A stretch of DNA of 64,000 nt from Dysgonomonas sp. 520 (GCF_010501095.1 NZ_QVMP01000002.1:173280-237279), one strand, 5' to 3'. Counted from the first letter of the stretch, positions 8,415 through 16,225 are shown. Program-made: numbers and translations. The notes: generated by a model not told the origin, from the sequence alone.

Positions 8415-9281
8415 ATGCGAAATGAGTTTAGAATAAATGAAATTTGTAAGAAAAAAGGTATTACTTTAAAACAGCTTGCGGAAGGTGTGAATATCCATCC
8501 CGTAAGTTTTACTCAGGCGTTAAGTGATAAAGGTAATCCAACTTTTGAAACTCTATCTAAAATTGCCTCTTTTTTGCGAGTTGATTTATCAGAATTATTT
8601 AAACCTTCAACACCAACAATAGAATTAAATAAATGGGAGATATACGATTCTAAGGATGTTATTACTTTTAGAAAGTTAGATGGTAAGTATGGGGCTTTAT
8701 CCAATATGTCTAAACAATTTGGTGTAGAGTTGTTTGACATTAAATTTATTGCTTCTGAAATCTTATACATTATAGGAGGATTTAAAGATAAATCTATTCA
8801 GGAAGAATTACTTAAAGAAAATAATCCGACCAAAGCTAAACGTATATTTCGTCATGGAGATTATTTGAGAAAGTATTGGCGAAAAGATTGGAATAACTTC
8901 AATATAGATTGGATGAAATTCTGTATTATTCAAAAATATAAACAAAATCCACAATGGGTGGATTTACTAAACTCAACAAATGACAAGATGATTTTAGAAG
9001 ATACTACTATGCAGACGGGTGTTTCATCTTCTTTTTGGGGAGCAAAAGACCTCCTTAGACGAACAATTCTTTCAAATAAACGTAACCTTTTGAAATCAAA
9101 GAATCTATCAAAGGGACAGATTGATATAGAATTAGAAAAAATTTACACGACTGTTGGTGACGGTTATTATCAAGGTGTTAATAATATGGGCAAACTCCTT
9201 ACTATGCTCCGAGACAATAATGGTATTTTAAATTACACTTTGCCTAATGATATTTATATTTTAGGAAATAAAATTATTTAA
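8415..9281 (+). CDS. HTH-NADAR fusion protein
   Basis: Residues 5-62 form an XRE/Cro-type HTH domain (KGITLKQLAEGVNIHPVSF and the following helix). Residues about 78-225 match the NADAR/YbiA fold in order: the start FRKLDGKYGALSNM, the glutamate in ASEILY, NPTKAKRIFRHG, the tryptophan stretch RKYWRKDW, KYKQNPQWVDLLN and the end FWGAKD. NADAR enzymes hydrolyse N-glycosidic bonds. Some remove ADP-ribose from guanine in DNA and act as antitoxins to DarT-like toxins; YbiA acts on riboflavin intermediates. Joined to an HTH and placed divergently to an OLD-like operon, it may be a repressor whose activity depends on a nucleotide or DNA-modification signal (inference). No DarT homologue was found nearby. 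The C-terminal 60 residues after NADAR are unassigned. Confidence 0.8.
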   Translation: MRNEFRINEICKKKGITLKQLAEGVNIHPVSFTQALSDKGNPTFETLSKIASFLRVDLSELFKPSTPTIELNKWEIYDSKDVITFRKLDGKYGALSNMSKQFGVELFDIKFIASEILYIIGGFKDKSIQEELLKENNPTKAKRIFRHGDYLRKYWRKDWNNFNIDWMKFCIIQKYKQNPQWVDLLNSTNDKMILEDTTMQTGVSSSFWGAKDLLRRTILSNKRNLLKSKNLSKGQIDIELEKIYTTVGDGYYQGVNNMGKLLTMLRDNNGILNYTLPNDIYILGNKII

Positions 9282-9688
9282 GATTTCTCCCTAAATAAAC
9301 AACGGTACCATAATTGATTGTTATTCAATGTGTTTAAATGCTTGTTTATACATATTTCCAATACATTTTTATTGTTAAATCAATAAATATACAGAATTAT
9401 TAATCTCATTGTTGTCGTTAAATTTTTTTATTAATATATTTGTTTATATCGTGTCCGATTAACCGTGACACATTTTACTGCTCAGACTTCTTCAGTCAGA
9501 GGGATTTGAGAAAATCCATGTATGAATAAGTGTTTCGGCACATTTAAAAACTTATAAACATGTAGATTTTATAATCTTCAATAGGATAACAGTTCTTGTT
9601 GGTTTAGGCTGTTTTTCCATTATAACCAATTACAAAAATGAACCAACGACAATAAAGAGGTTAAAACCTCAATTAAATATAAATAAAT
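9282..9688 (+). ncRNA. Hairpin-rich leader or small RNA region before a small gene
   Basis: A promoter-like TTG (9412-9414) - 20 bp - TATATTTG (9435-9442) is followed by about 240 bases without a gene. Several hairpins lie in it: GTGTC/GACAC near 9451-9471, GGATTT/AAATCC near 9502-9517, a nested stem CATGT/ACATG (9518-9562) with ATAAGT/ACTTAT inside, and GAGGTT/AACCTC just before the ATG at 9689. It could be a structured 5' leader of the 70-residue gene or a separate RNA. I match it to no known RNA family. Confidence 0.35.
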
Positions 9689-9901
9689 ATGAAAAAATTA
9701 GAAAAAGATAAATTAAATAAAGAATTAGAAACCCTTAGTAAAGAGGAATTAGAATGGGAAATTGATGGTATGTATGAGTTGGTAAATGAGTTCGATACAA
9801 GACGAGGTGAATATTATACAGAAGAGGAATACCAAGAGGAATACCCCCAAATAATTGAAGAGCTCAATATAATGATTAATTTGGTAAATAAATTATATTA
9901 A
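9689..9901 (+). CDS. Small acidic helical protein of unknown function
   Basis: This 70-residue protein is rich in Glu, Lys and Leu and is probably all alpha-helical. The N-terminal half reads like an amphipathic helix, followed by an acidic tyrosine-rich stretch (about 40-55). No signal peptide or membrane segment is seen. A long hairpin-rich leader precedes it and an intrinsic terminator follows at 9945-9977, so it looks like a single-gene transcript. I do not recognise the family; small acidic proteins on mobile elements can be anti-defence proteins or regulators, but nothing here shows it. Confidence 0.6.
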   Translation: MKKLEKDKLNKELETLSKEELEWEIDGMYELVNEFDTRRGEYYTEEEYQEEYPQIIEELNIMINLVNKLY

Positions 9902-9944
9902 AACATTATAACATGAAATGATTAGATAGACATTGAAATATTAG

Positions 9945-9977
9945 GGCTGCACTCCGTATCAGATTGCAGTCCTTTTT
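9945..9977 (+). terminator. Intrinsic terminator after the small acidic protein gene
   Basis: GGCTGCA (9945-9951) pairs with TGCAGTC (9965-9971, one G-U pair), followed by CTTTTT. It stands between convergent genes. Confidence 0.65.
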
Positions 9978-9994
9978 AATTGGGTTTTTGTCCG

Positions 9995-10582
9995 TCAAAA
10001 GCTCAATAAATCATACGCCTCCATTAATTCCTCAGACCGTAAACCTAGATATTTTCTTGTAGTGCGGACATCGCTATGATTAAATAACTCAGATAATTTC
10101 ACCAATGCTAATTCAGCATTAGAACCAGCATTATTATAAACCTGTCTGCCGAAACTTTTCCGCATAGAATGTGTGGAGAAATTCTTGATTTTTAGATTGT
10201 ATTTTACCCTAATCTCTTTGAAAATTATATTTATTCTTTGTACCGAATAAACAGAACCTTTTTGGCTTGTAAATATAAAATCATTGATTGACTGAGGTTT
10301 TATTTCTTTATAGCAAGCTAGAATATGCTTTTTCAATTGGTCATTGATTTTGATAGTGCGTTGCTTCTTTGTCTTTTTCTCAATAATGGTTAATGTATCA
10401 GTGTCGAGAATATCACAAAACCGCAAACCCAGTATATCACTAATGCGAATGCCAAAGAATGAACCCAAAGCAATCAGTAAACTAAATTTATAGTTTTGGT
10501 CTTGGAATAGTTTTGAGATTAGTAAAACATTACTATCCCACTGTAAGTAATCTGCCGTTGTATTTTGAAATTTTAAACTCAT
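9995..10582 (-). CDS. Short tyrosine recombinase (catalytic domain only, FimB/FimE-like size)
   Basis: The 195-residue protein is essentially a catalytic domain, with all key residues present: the first Arg in FFGIRISDILGLRF (near 46), a basic beta turn KKTKKQRT, the H-x-x-R box THSMRKSFGRQV, and FNHSDVRTTRKYLGL with His and the Tyr nucleophile. The length and lack of a core-binding domain match inversion recombinases such as FimB/FimE and short Bacteroidetes recombinases, rather than integrases. Unlike the integrase at 3827 it keeps the canonical first Arg. It is the last gene of a possible minus-strand run with the genes at 10705 and 11039. An inverted-repeat-flanked promoter lies 1.1 kb away at 11672-11897, which makes it a candidate DNA invertase for that switch (inference). 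Confidence 0.85.
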   Translation of the reverse strand: MSLKFQNTTADYLQWDSNVLLISKLFQDQNYKFSLLIALGSFFGIRISDILGLRFCDILDTDTLTIIEKKTKKQRTIKINDQLKKHILACYKEIKPQSINDFIFTSQKGSVYSVQRINIIFKEIRVKYNLKIKNFSTHSMRKSFGRQVYNNAGSNAELALVKLSELFNHSDVRTTRKYLGLRSEELMEAYDLLSF

Positions 10583-10704
10583 AATAATATTCAGTTTTGT
10601 TGGTTAATCGTTGTTAGTGAATGCTTGTTTTGGTGTGAAATATTTAATTAGTAGTTTGTCAGCATTTTAGCTATTTCACTTATTGTAAAAGTGAATATTT
10701 TTAT

Positions 10705-11034
10705 CTAATCTAAAATTGTAATTAGATTTTCATATTTGAAACTTCTCCATGTTTGTAACTCAATATCGAAGTAGGCTTGGCAGTTATAATACTTGCGAGG
10801 TACACCATAGCCATTGGTGTTATTGTTTACAACCCGTTCAAGTAGAGTTCCCCATGCTTCACGTATTGAACCATCTTTCTTTCTGTATAAGAAGTGAGCC
10901 GTTCCATTCATTAACTTGAACTGCAATGTTTCGATTAAGGCAGATGTTTGTAATGATTGAGTAAGGTCATAACCATTGATGACCATGTATGTTGCCCTGT
11001 TTAATAGAGCTAAGTTGTTGATATCTGTTTTCAT
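10705..11034 (-). CDS. WYL_2/DUF2693-like small protein
   Basis: The 109 residues contain the core FKLMNGTAHFLYRKKDGSI, then REAWGTLLE, characteristic of the small Sm/SH3-like barrel family formerly called DUF2693 and common on Bacteroidetes mobile elements and phages. The N-terminus (1-35) is helical and the C-terminal part has aromatic strands (YYNCQAYFD, WRSFKYE). The biochemical role of the family is unknown to me; a nucleic-acid-binding or regulatory role is inferred from the fold. It starts 4 bp after the small gene at 11039-11197 and precedes the short recombinase by 122 bp, all on the minus strand. Confidence 0.75.
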   Translation of the reverse strand: MKTDINNLALLNRATYMVINGYDLTQSLQTSALIETLQFKLMNGTAHFLYRKKDGSIREAWGTLLERVVNNNTNGYGVPRKYYNCQAYFDIELQTWRSFKYENLITILD

Positions 11035-11038
11035 ATAT

Positions 11039-11197
11039 TTAATACCATTTAGTTGGTTTATTCCATCCCATCATTTCATATAATTTATCAAGGGCATCGA
11101 ATCTTGAAAAGCATGAGCAAACTTTATTCCCTTCAGAGTTCCAAATCCCCCAACCTGAGCCGCTACATCCGATACTATATTTTCTATTTTGTTTCAT
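11039..11197 (-). CDS. Small aromatic/cysteine-containing protein, 52 residues
   Basis: An ATG at 11197 opens 52 codons ending in TAA at 11039-11041. The product begins MKQNRKYSIGCSGSGWGIWN, then has a helix-like stretch FDALDKLYEMMGW and ends NKPTKWY. Three features support it: a TATATTTG promoter box 24 bp upstream (11221-11228, minus), a gap of only 4 bp to the next gene, and a Trp-rich composition unlikely by chance in such AT-rich DNA. Similar small proteins with a GxGWGIWNSxG-like core occur on Bacteroidetes phages and elements as far as I recall. The function is unknown. Confidence 0.6.
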   Translation of the reverse strand: MKQNRKYSIGCSGSGWGIWNSEGNKVCSCFSRFDALDKLYEMMGWNKPTKWY

Positions 11198-11220
11198 ATT
11201 TCTATCATTTAATTACAATA

Positions 11221-11228
11221 CAAATATA
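11221..11228 (-). promoter_or_regulatory. -7 box for the 52-residue gene and downstream genes
   Basis: The minus strand reads TATATTTG, 23 bp before the ATG at 11197. It probably serves the run 11197 to 9995. Confidence 0.5.
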
Positions 11229-11302
11229 TGACATATATTTAATATATGCAATTTAAATCAAGGGAAAATATTACTTTTATTTATTATTTGTCATATTTGT
11301 TG

Positions 11303-11310
11303 TATATTTG
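11303..11310 (+). promoter_or_regulatory. -7 box of the 81-residue gene
   Basis: TATATTTG lies 16 bp before the ATG at 11327. Two further TTTG tetramers lie upstream, at non-ideal spacing. Confidence 0.5.
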
Positions 11311-11326
11311 CAAAAAATCATAGAAT

Positions 11327-11572
11327 ATGGAAACTGAAAACAAACAGGAAAGGACAGTGATTCATCTTGAGATGGATGGGAAACACTATTATTTTGGCTC
11401 AATAGCTAATATTTATGAATATTTTGATAAAGATATAATTGGTATTAGTTATGGTAGTTTAAGAAATTATGGTTTATCACAAGAAAAGCCATATCAAAAT
11501 AATAAGTGTATAATTCGTAAGGGAGTATTACTTGCGAAGCCGTCAAACAGAGGGCGTAAAAAAGAAGAATGA
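11327..11572 (+). CDS. Small conserved hypothetical protein of Bacteroidetes mobile elements
   Basis: The 81 residues contain LEMDGKHYYFGSIANIYEYF (near 14-33) and a second motif around GISYGSLRNYGLSQEKPYQN, ending in a basic tail (SNRGRKKEE). It looks like a compact alpha/beta protein with a helix-turn-helix-like middle. Homologues with this layout are, as far as I recall, common hypothetical proteins on Bacteroides phages and conjugative elements. The basic C-terminus would fit nucleic-acid binding (inference). A TATATTTG box precedes it. It points toward the T9SS cargo gene but is separated by a 436-bp regulatory region. Confidence 0.65.
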   Translation: METENKQERTVIHLEMDGKHYYFGSIANIYEYFDKDIIGISYGSLRNYGLSQEKPYQNNKCIIRKGVLLAKPSNRGRKKEE

Positions 11573-11671
11573 CTAAATAACTAAATCAAATTCTATTTTG
11601 GATGAATTGGATAAAATAAAAAGCACCTACCAATAGAAATGTATATATCTTTGGATGCCTTATTTTTACAC

Positions 11672-11682
11672 ACAGTCACCCC
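11672..11682 (+). repeat. Left arm of inverted repeat flanking a promoter
   Basis: ACAGTCACCCC is the exact reverse complement of 11887-11897. The GC-rich 11-mers stand out in AT-rich surroundings and enclose the promoter at 11695-11725. Confidence 0.6.
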
Positions 11683-11694
11683 CTGTATGAGTGC

Positions 11695-11725
11695 TTTGTT
11701 ATTCTGAAATAATCGTCTATATTTG
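11695..11725 (+). promoter_or_regulatory. Canonical Bacteroidetes promoter of the T9SS cargo gene
   Basis: TTTG (11695-11698), 19 bp, then TATATTTG (11718-11725) match the consensus exactly. Transcription would start near 11732 and run rightward through a leader of about 275 bases to the ATG at 12009. The promoter lies between the two 11-bp inverted repeats. Confidence 0.7.
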
Positions 11726-11766
11726 TATTTGTTAAGAAATTAACCTCTTAACAGACATATTTTATA

Positions 11767-11995
11767 GAAGCGTTTCGGCTTTTATCCTTGTATTGAAAAC
11801 GACCAATTTTTAAAATCCGAAGGATAAAACAGTAACAAACGCTCATGCTTCGCATATATACTTCCTTGTATATAATCGAATAGCGTGGGGTGACTGTTTA
11901 TTCGGATAGGGTGCTTGGTCGTACCTCAATACAGATAAACTGAACATTTCCCACGCTACTTCATTTAATAAACCTCTATTAGGGAAAATAGAGAC
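11767..11995 (+). ncRNA. Structured 5' leader of the T9SS cargo gene
   Basis: The leader can form a long arm, TTTTATCCTT (11780-11789) with AAGGATAAAA (11820-11829), closed by GCGTTT (11770-11775) with AAACGC (11837-11842). A second arm is AGCGTGGG (11882-11889) with CCCACGCT (11950-11957), and a last hairpin CTCTATT/AATAGAG lies near 11972-11993 just before the start codon. The second arm overlaps the right inverted repeat. I match it to no known riboswitch. Confidence 0.4.
11887..11897 (-). repeat. Right arm of inverted repeat flanking a promoter
   Basis: GGGGTGACTGT is the exact reverse complement of 11672-11682. The enclosed segment including both arms is 226 bp. Confidence 0.6.
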
Positions 11996-12008
11996 CTAAT
12001 TTCAATTT

Positions 12009-15000
12009 ATGAAAAAATTACTACTCTCAATCTCACTCTGTTTTTTAATCGGGGGCAATGTTGTAGCACAAACTTATAGTGGAGGAGATGGTTCAGAGGA
12101 TAATCCGTTTCTTATTTCTTCAAAAACTGATATGGAAACACTAGCTACAACTGTTAATAGTGGAAACTCTTATGCTGGAAAATATTTTTTGCTGACAAAG
12201 AGCCTTACAGAAGAAAATGATACAGTAACAACTATTGTAGGAACATCTTCTGCAAATTGTTTTAGTGGAGTTTTTGATGGTAAAGAGCATAAAATAGCTA
12301 TAAGAATAGAGATGTTATCAAATAACAATATTCATTGTGGCTTATTTGGTAATGTACGGAATGCTCACATTAAGAATATTAGTGTTATCGGAAGTATATC
12401 ATATTCTTCAAATTCATATTCTTATGTTGGAGGAATTTGTGGATATGCTTATTCGTCAATAATCACAAATTGTTATAATATGGCAATTGTATCATATTCA
12501 TCTTCCTCATATTATTCTTATGCGGGTGGTATATGTGGATATGCTAATTCTGCAACTATAATAACAGGTTGTTACAATACAGGTAATATCTCGTCAAATT
12601 CCCACTCTAATTCGAATTATTCTTATGCGGGTGGAATTTGTGGATATGTAAACTCATCAACGGTTACAGATTCTCATAATAGTGGAAAGGTGTCCTCTCA
12701 TTCTTCTCTTGCAGGTGGAATATGTGGATATACTGACTCAGCGACAGTTTCAAATTGTCATAATACAGGAAACATCACCTCTACTTCTACTACTTCATCC
12801 TATGCAGGAGGAATTTGTGGAAATGTTAAATCATCGAATGTTACAGATTGTTACAATACGGGAGATGTCTTTTCTTCCACTTCTTATTACTCGTCTTATT
12901 CCTTTGCGGGAGGGATATGTGGAGCTATTAGTTTATCAACAGTAATAAATTGTATTGCTATAAATACGACTATGACTGCTATAAAAACAGGAAGCAATAA
13001 CAATTTGTATGCAGGTCGAATAATTGGGAGTAATGATTCCGTTACAAATTGCTATTCACTTTCTTCCATGAAAATAAATGAAGCAACAATAAACAGCCAA
13101 GATACGAATAGTAAGAATGGAAAGGATTTACATACATCTAGTGATATTTTTAATTTCATAGATGCAAATAAAATACTATATCTAGCAAATTTATTAAACG
13201 ATGTCAAATATGGTGATGCTGTTAATTTAAATATCTCTAATCTTTCTTTGACTTATCAAATATCTGATGGTAATGTAGCTGAGATTATAGGGGGTATTTT
13301 GAAGACAAAAAAGTCTGGTTTTACTGTAATAACAGGGAATTACACTCATAATGGAAATAATTATAAGATAGGTTTAGATGTAAATGTCAATAAAAAAGAA
13401 TTAGTAGTCCAAGCCGATACAATTTCCTCTATCTTTGGAAATATTCCATTATTCACATGCAAGTATGATGGCTTTGTGAATAATGAAGCAGAAGAAGTAT
13501 TAACTAAATTACCATTATTTTCATGTAGTGGTACATCAACAAGCAATGTAGGAAGTTATCCTATTACGCTATCAGGAGCAGAAGCTGAGAACTACACATT
13601 TAGCTATAAAAATGGTCTATTAAATATATTGAAACGTGATTTAAAAGTAATTATTGATAGTATTTCAAGAACCTATGGAGATAACAATCCGACATTAACA
13701 TTTTCTTATGACGAATTCGTAAATGGAGATACTCAAACAAGAATTTTAACCAAACCAACAATAACAACAATTGCTACAAAATTTAGCAATGTTGGTAATT
13801 ATGAAATAATAAGCACAGGTGGTAATGCAACTAATTATAATCTTGTACATGAAGTTGGTAATTTGGAAATAACCAAAGCTATATTAACAGTGAAACCAAA
13901 CAACGCAAGTAGACTTTATGGTTCTCCAAATCCCGAATTTACTTTTTCATATTCAGGGTTTAAGAACACAGATACAAAAGAAATAATATTGAAAGAACCT
14001 GAAATAATAACCGAAGCTACTATTTCATCTGTTGTCGGAGCATATCCTATTATTGGGGCAAATGCAAATGCTATCAATTACGATTTTATTTATGGACTAG
14101 GAACTCTTAATATAACAAAAGCTCCTCTTGTTATAAAGGCAGATTCTATCTCAATTATATATGGGGACATCCCCGAATTTACATGCAAGTACGAAGGTTT
14201 TGTGAATAGTGAAACCGAAGATGTATTGATAACTCAACCCTCTTATTCTTGCTATGGTACATCAACAAGTAATGCAGGGTCTTATATTATTAATCTATCT
14301 GGTGCAAATGCCGAAAATTACTCCATTTCTTATAAAACAGGATTATTGAATATACTAAAAAGGAATTTGCAAGTTATCCCTGATAATATGACAAAAGTAT
14401 ATGGAGATAATAATCCAACATTTACTTTATCTTATGAAGGTTTTGTAAACAATAATACAGCATCCAATATTTCCACAAAACCAACAGTAACAACCGCAGC
14501 AATAAGATATAGTGATGTTGGCAAATATGATATTATATGTTCTAATGGCTATGCTATTAATTATAATTTGATTTGCGAGGCTATCGGAACATTAACAGTC
14601 GAAAAAGCTCCCTTGATAATAACTGCAAATAATGCAAGTCGTTATTGGGGTGTTGAAAATCCAAACTTTACAGTTTCATATTCAGGATTTAAAAACTCTG
14701 ATAGCAAATCAATTTTAACAGAAGAACCTCAAATATCATGTGAAGCTATTCGTTTATCTCCATCTGGACAATATCCAATTGTTGTAACAGGTGGTGTGGC
14801 ATCAAATTATGATTTGATATATAAAAATGGAACACTAACTATTAATAAGAGTCTGCAAGCTGCAATAATGGGTTTAGATTATATTAATTTGAATTTAGTA
14901 TCTGGTATGGAGAGTATATTGAAACTATCCGTTGAGCAAGAAGACCCAATGATGTCTTTCCAAACAGATATAACATTTCCCACTTTTGTTGAGATTGATA

Positions 15001-16202
15001 TAAATAAAGTTTCATTATCCAACCGTTGTGATAATGCGCATATCCTTAATGTTGCAAAAATATCATCTTCTGTAAACACATATCGTTTCATGATTTATTC
15101 TCCATCTAACAAACATATTAATGGAAATACAGGGGAATTAATTTCTATTCCTTTTTCAATAAATTGGGAGACCGCACCAACCTATTATACAAGTTGTACC
15201 GCATCAACAAAAGGAGCATCTGCTGTTTTTTACATCTCAGAAATAGAAAAACCTGAAAAAACGATAAACAATGTTTCAAAACAATTCTATATACATGAAA
15301 TGGGAGATGTGAATATTAACGGAACAATTACTATCTCAGATATTGTTGCAGAAGTGGATTACATATTAGGGAAAAAACCAAATCCATTTTTATTCGAAGC
15401 TGGAGATATGAATAAAAACGGAACTATTTCTATTTTAGACTTAACTCAATTGGTGAATGTTGTATTAACTCGTGGTAGCAGTTATGTATATAGTATGTTA
15501 AGAAGTAGTAATTCCGACTATGAATTATCTTTCTCTGATTTATCATTAAATTACGAGAAGGGTGATTTAACAGGTAATTTGATGCTTTCAATGAAAAACA
15601 AACTCCCTGTTATAGCCTTGAATTGGGACTTAATTTTACCTGATGGTGTAACTATTGATGAAGCCAATTTGCAACTACAAGAAGGCAGAGCAAGCCGAGC
15701 GACTCATACTATTGCTATGAATAAATTTGATAATGAAAATAGGTATCGGTTTATCATTTATTCAACTCAAAATAAAGCTATTTCAGGAAATGAAGGTGAA
15801 CTTCTTTCAATACCTATCAAAATTGATGAAAATGTAGCATCTGGCAATTTTGAAATTGGTGCAATTTCTTCTAACTTGATATATATAGATAATGAAGAAC
15901 AAAAAGAGGCTGTGGCATTAAATCCTCAATCTATACTTTCAATAAGCACTCCTTCAGGTATAGATAGTAATCAAGCTAATTTGGTTTCTATTTATCCGAA
16001 TCCTGCAAAAGATTATGTAAGTATAAAATCTGATAGTAAAGTTGATAGGGTTGAGATACATAATCTAGTAGGTAAATTGGTATTTAGTAATACAGATAAT
16101 TTGGAGAAAATAGATGTATCAATGCTACCTGATGGAACATATATATTAAGAACAACTATTAACAATAAGATTTACACCCATAAACTTATAATTTTGAAAT
16201 AA
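12009..16202 (+). CDS. Secreted multidomain surface protein with GLUG, MBG, dockerin-like and T9SS sorting domains
   Basis: The 1397 residues begin with a signal peptide (1-21, ending VVAQ). Residues about 140-310 hold several GLUG-type repeats with the core AGGICGY. Residues about 460-947 hold six MBG-like domains with the signature YGDNNPTFTLSYEGF; they form a three-domain unit present twice (1/4, 2/5 and 3/6 are most alike). Two cohesin-like beta domains (about 956-1074 and 1171-1307) flank a dockerin-like pair of calcium loops, GDVNINGTITISD and GDMNKNGTISILD (about 1100-1154). The last 70 residues are a type IX secretion sorting domain (SIYPNPAKDYVSI ... LPDGTYILR). It is probably exported by T9SS and attached at the cell surface, perhaps as an adhesin. 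It is encoded on the integrative element behind a possibly invertible promoter. A strong terminator follows. Confidence 0.9.
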   Translation: MKKLLLSISLCFLIGGNVVAQTYSGGDGSEDNPFLISSKTDMETLATTVNSGNSYAGKYFLLTKSLTEENDTVTTIVGTSSANCFSGVFDGKEHKIAIRIEMLSNNNIHCGLFGNVRNAHIKNISVIGSISYSSNSYSYVGGICGYAYSSIITNCYNMAIVSYSSSSYYSYAGGICGYANSATIITGCYNTGNISSNSHSNSNYSYAGGICGYVNSSTVTDSHNSGKVSSHSSLAGGICGYTDSATVSNCHNTGNITSTSTTSSYAGGICGNVKSSNVTDCYNTGDVFSSTSYYSSYSFAGGICGAISLSTVINCIAINTTMTAIKTGSNNNLYAGRIIGSNDSVTNCYSLSSMKINEATINSQDTNSKNGKDLHTSSDIFNFIDANKILYLANLLNDVKYGDAVNLNISNLSLTYQISDGNVAEIIGGILKTKKSGFTVITGNYTHNGNNYKIGLDVNVNKKELVVQADTISSIFGNIPLFTCKYDGFVNNEAEEVLTKLPLFSCSGTSTSNVGSYPITLSGAEAENYTFSYKNGLLNILKRDLKVIIDSISRTYGDNNPTLTFSYDEFVNGDTQTRILTKPTITTIATKFSNVGNYEIISTGGNATNYNLVHEVGNLEITKAILTVKPNNASRLYGSPNPEFTFSYSGFKNTDTKEIILKEPEIITEATISSVVGAYPIIGANANAINYDFIYGLGTLNITKAPLVIKADSISIIYGDIPEFTCKYEGFVNSETEDVLITQPSYSCYGTSTSNAGSYIINLSGANAENYSISYKTGLLNILKRNLQVIPDNMTKVYGDNNPTFTLSYEGFVNNNTASNISTKPTVTTAAIRYSDVGKYDIICSNGYAINYNLICEAIGTLTVEKAPLIITANNASRYWGVENPNFTVSYSGFKNSDSKSILTEEPQISCEAIRLSPSGQYPIVVTGGVASNYDLIYKNGTLTINKSLQAAIMGLDYINLNLVSGMESILKLSVEQEDPMMSFQTDITFPTFVEIDINKVSLSNRCDNAHILNVAKISSSVNTYRFMIYSPSNKHINGNTGELISIPFSINWETAPTYYTSCTASTKGASAVFYISEIEKPEKTINNVSKQFYIHEMGDVNINGTITISDIVAEVDYILGKKPNPFLFEAGDMNKNGTISILDLTQLVNVVLTRGSSYVYSMLRSSNSDYELSFSDLSLNYEKGDLTGNLMLSMKNKLPVIALNWDLILPDGVTIDEANLQLQEGRASRATHTIAMNKFDNENRYRFIIYSTQNKAISGNEGELLSIPIKIDENVASGNFEIGAISSNLIYIDNEEQKEAVALNPQSILSISTPSGIDSNQANLVSIYPNPAKDYVSIKSDSKVDRVEIHNLVGKLVFSNTDNLEKIDVSMLPDGTYILRTTINNKIYTHKLIILK

Positions 16203-16225
16203 CAAGAAAATAGCATTATGGTTAT

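Noticed and set aside
5710-9281. DarT/NADAR toxin-antitoxin pair
   Set aside because: The NADAR part is convincing, but no DarT-like ADP-ribosyltransferase motif is visible in the neighbouring proteins, so the classical pair is not supported.
12682-12945. Open frame of 87 codons on the plus strand
   Set aside because: It is a shifted frame within the repetitive GLUG region of the T9SS cargo gene, caused by repeat codon bias.
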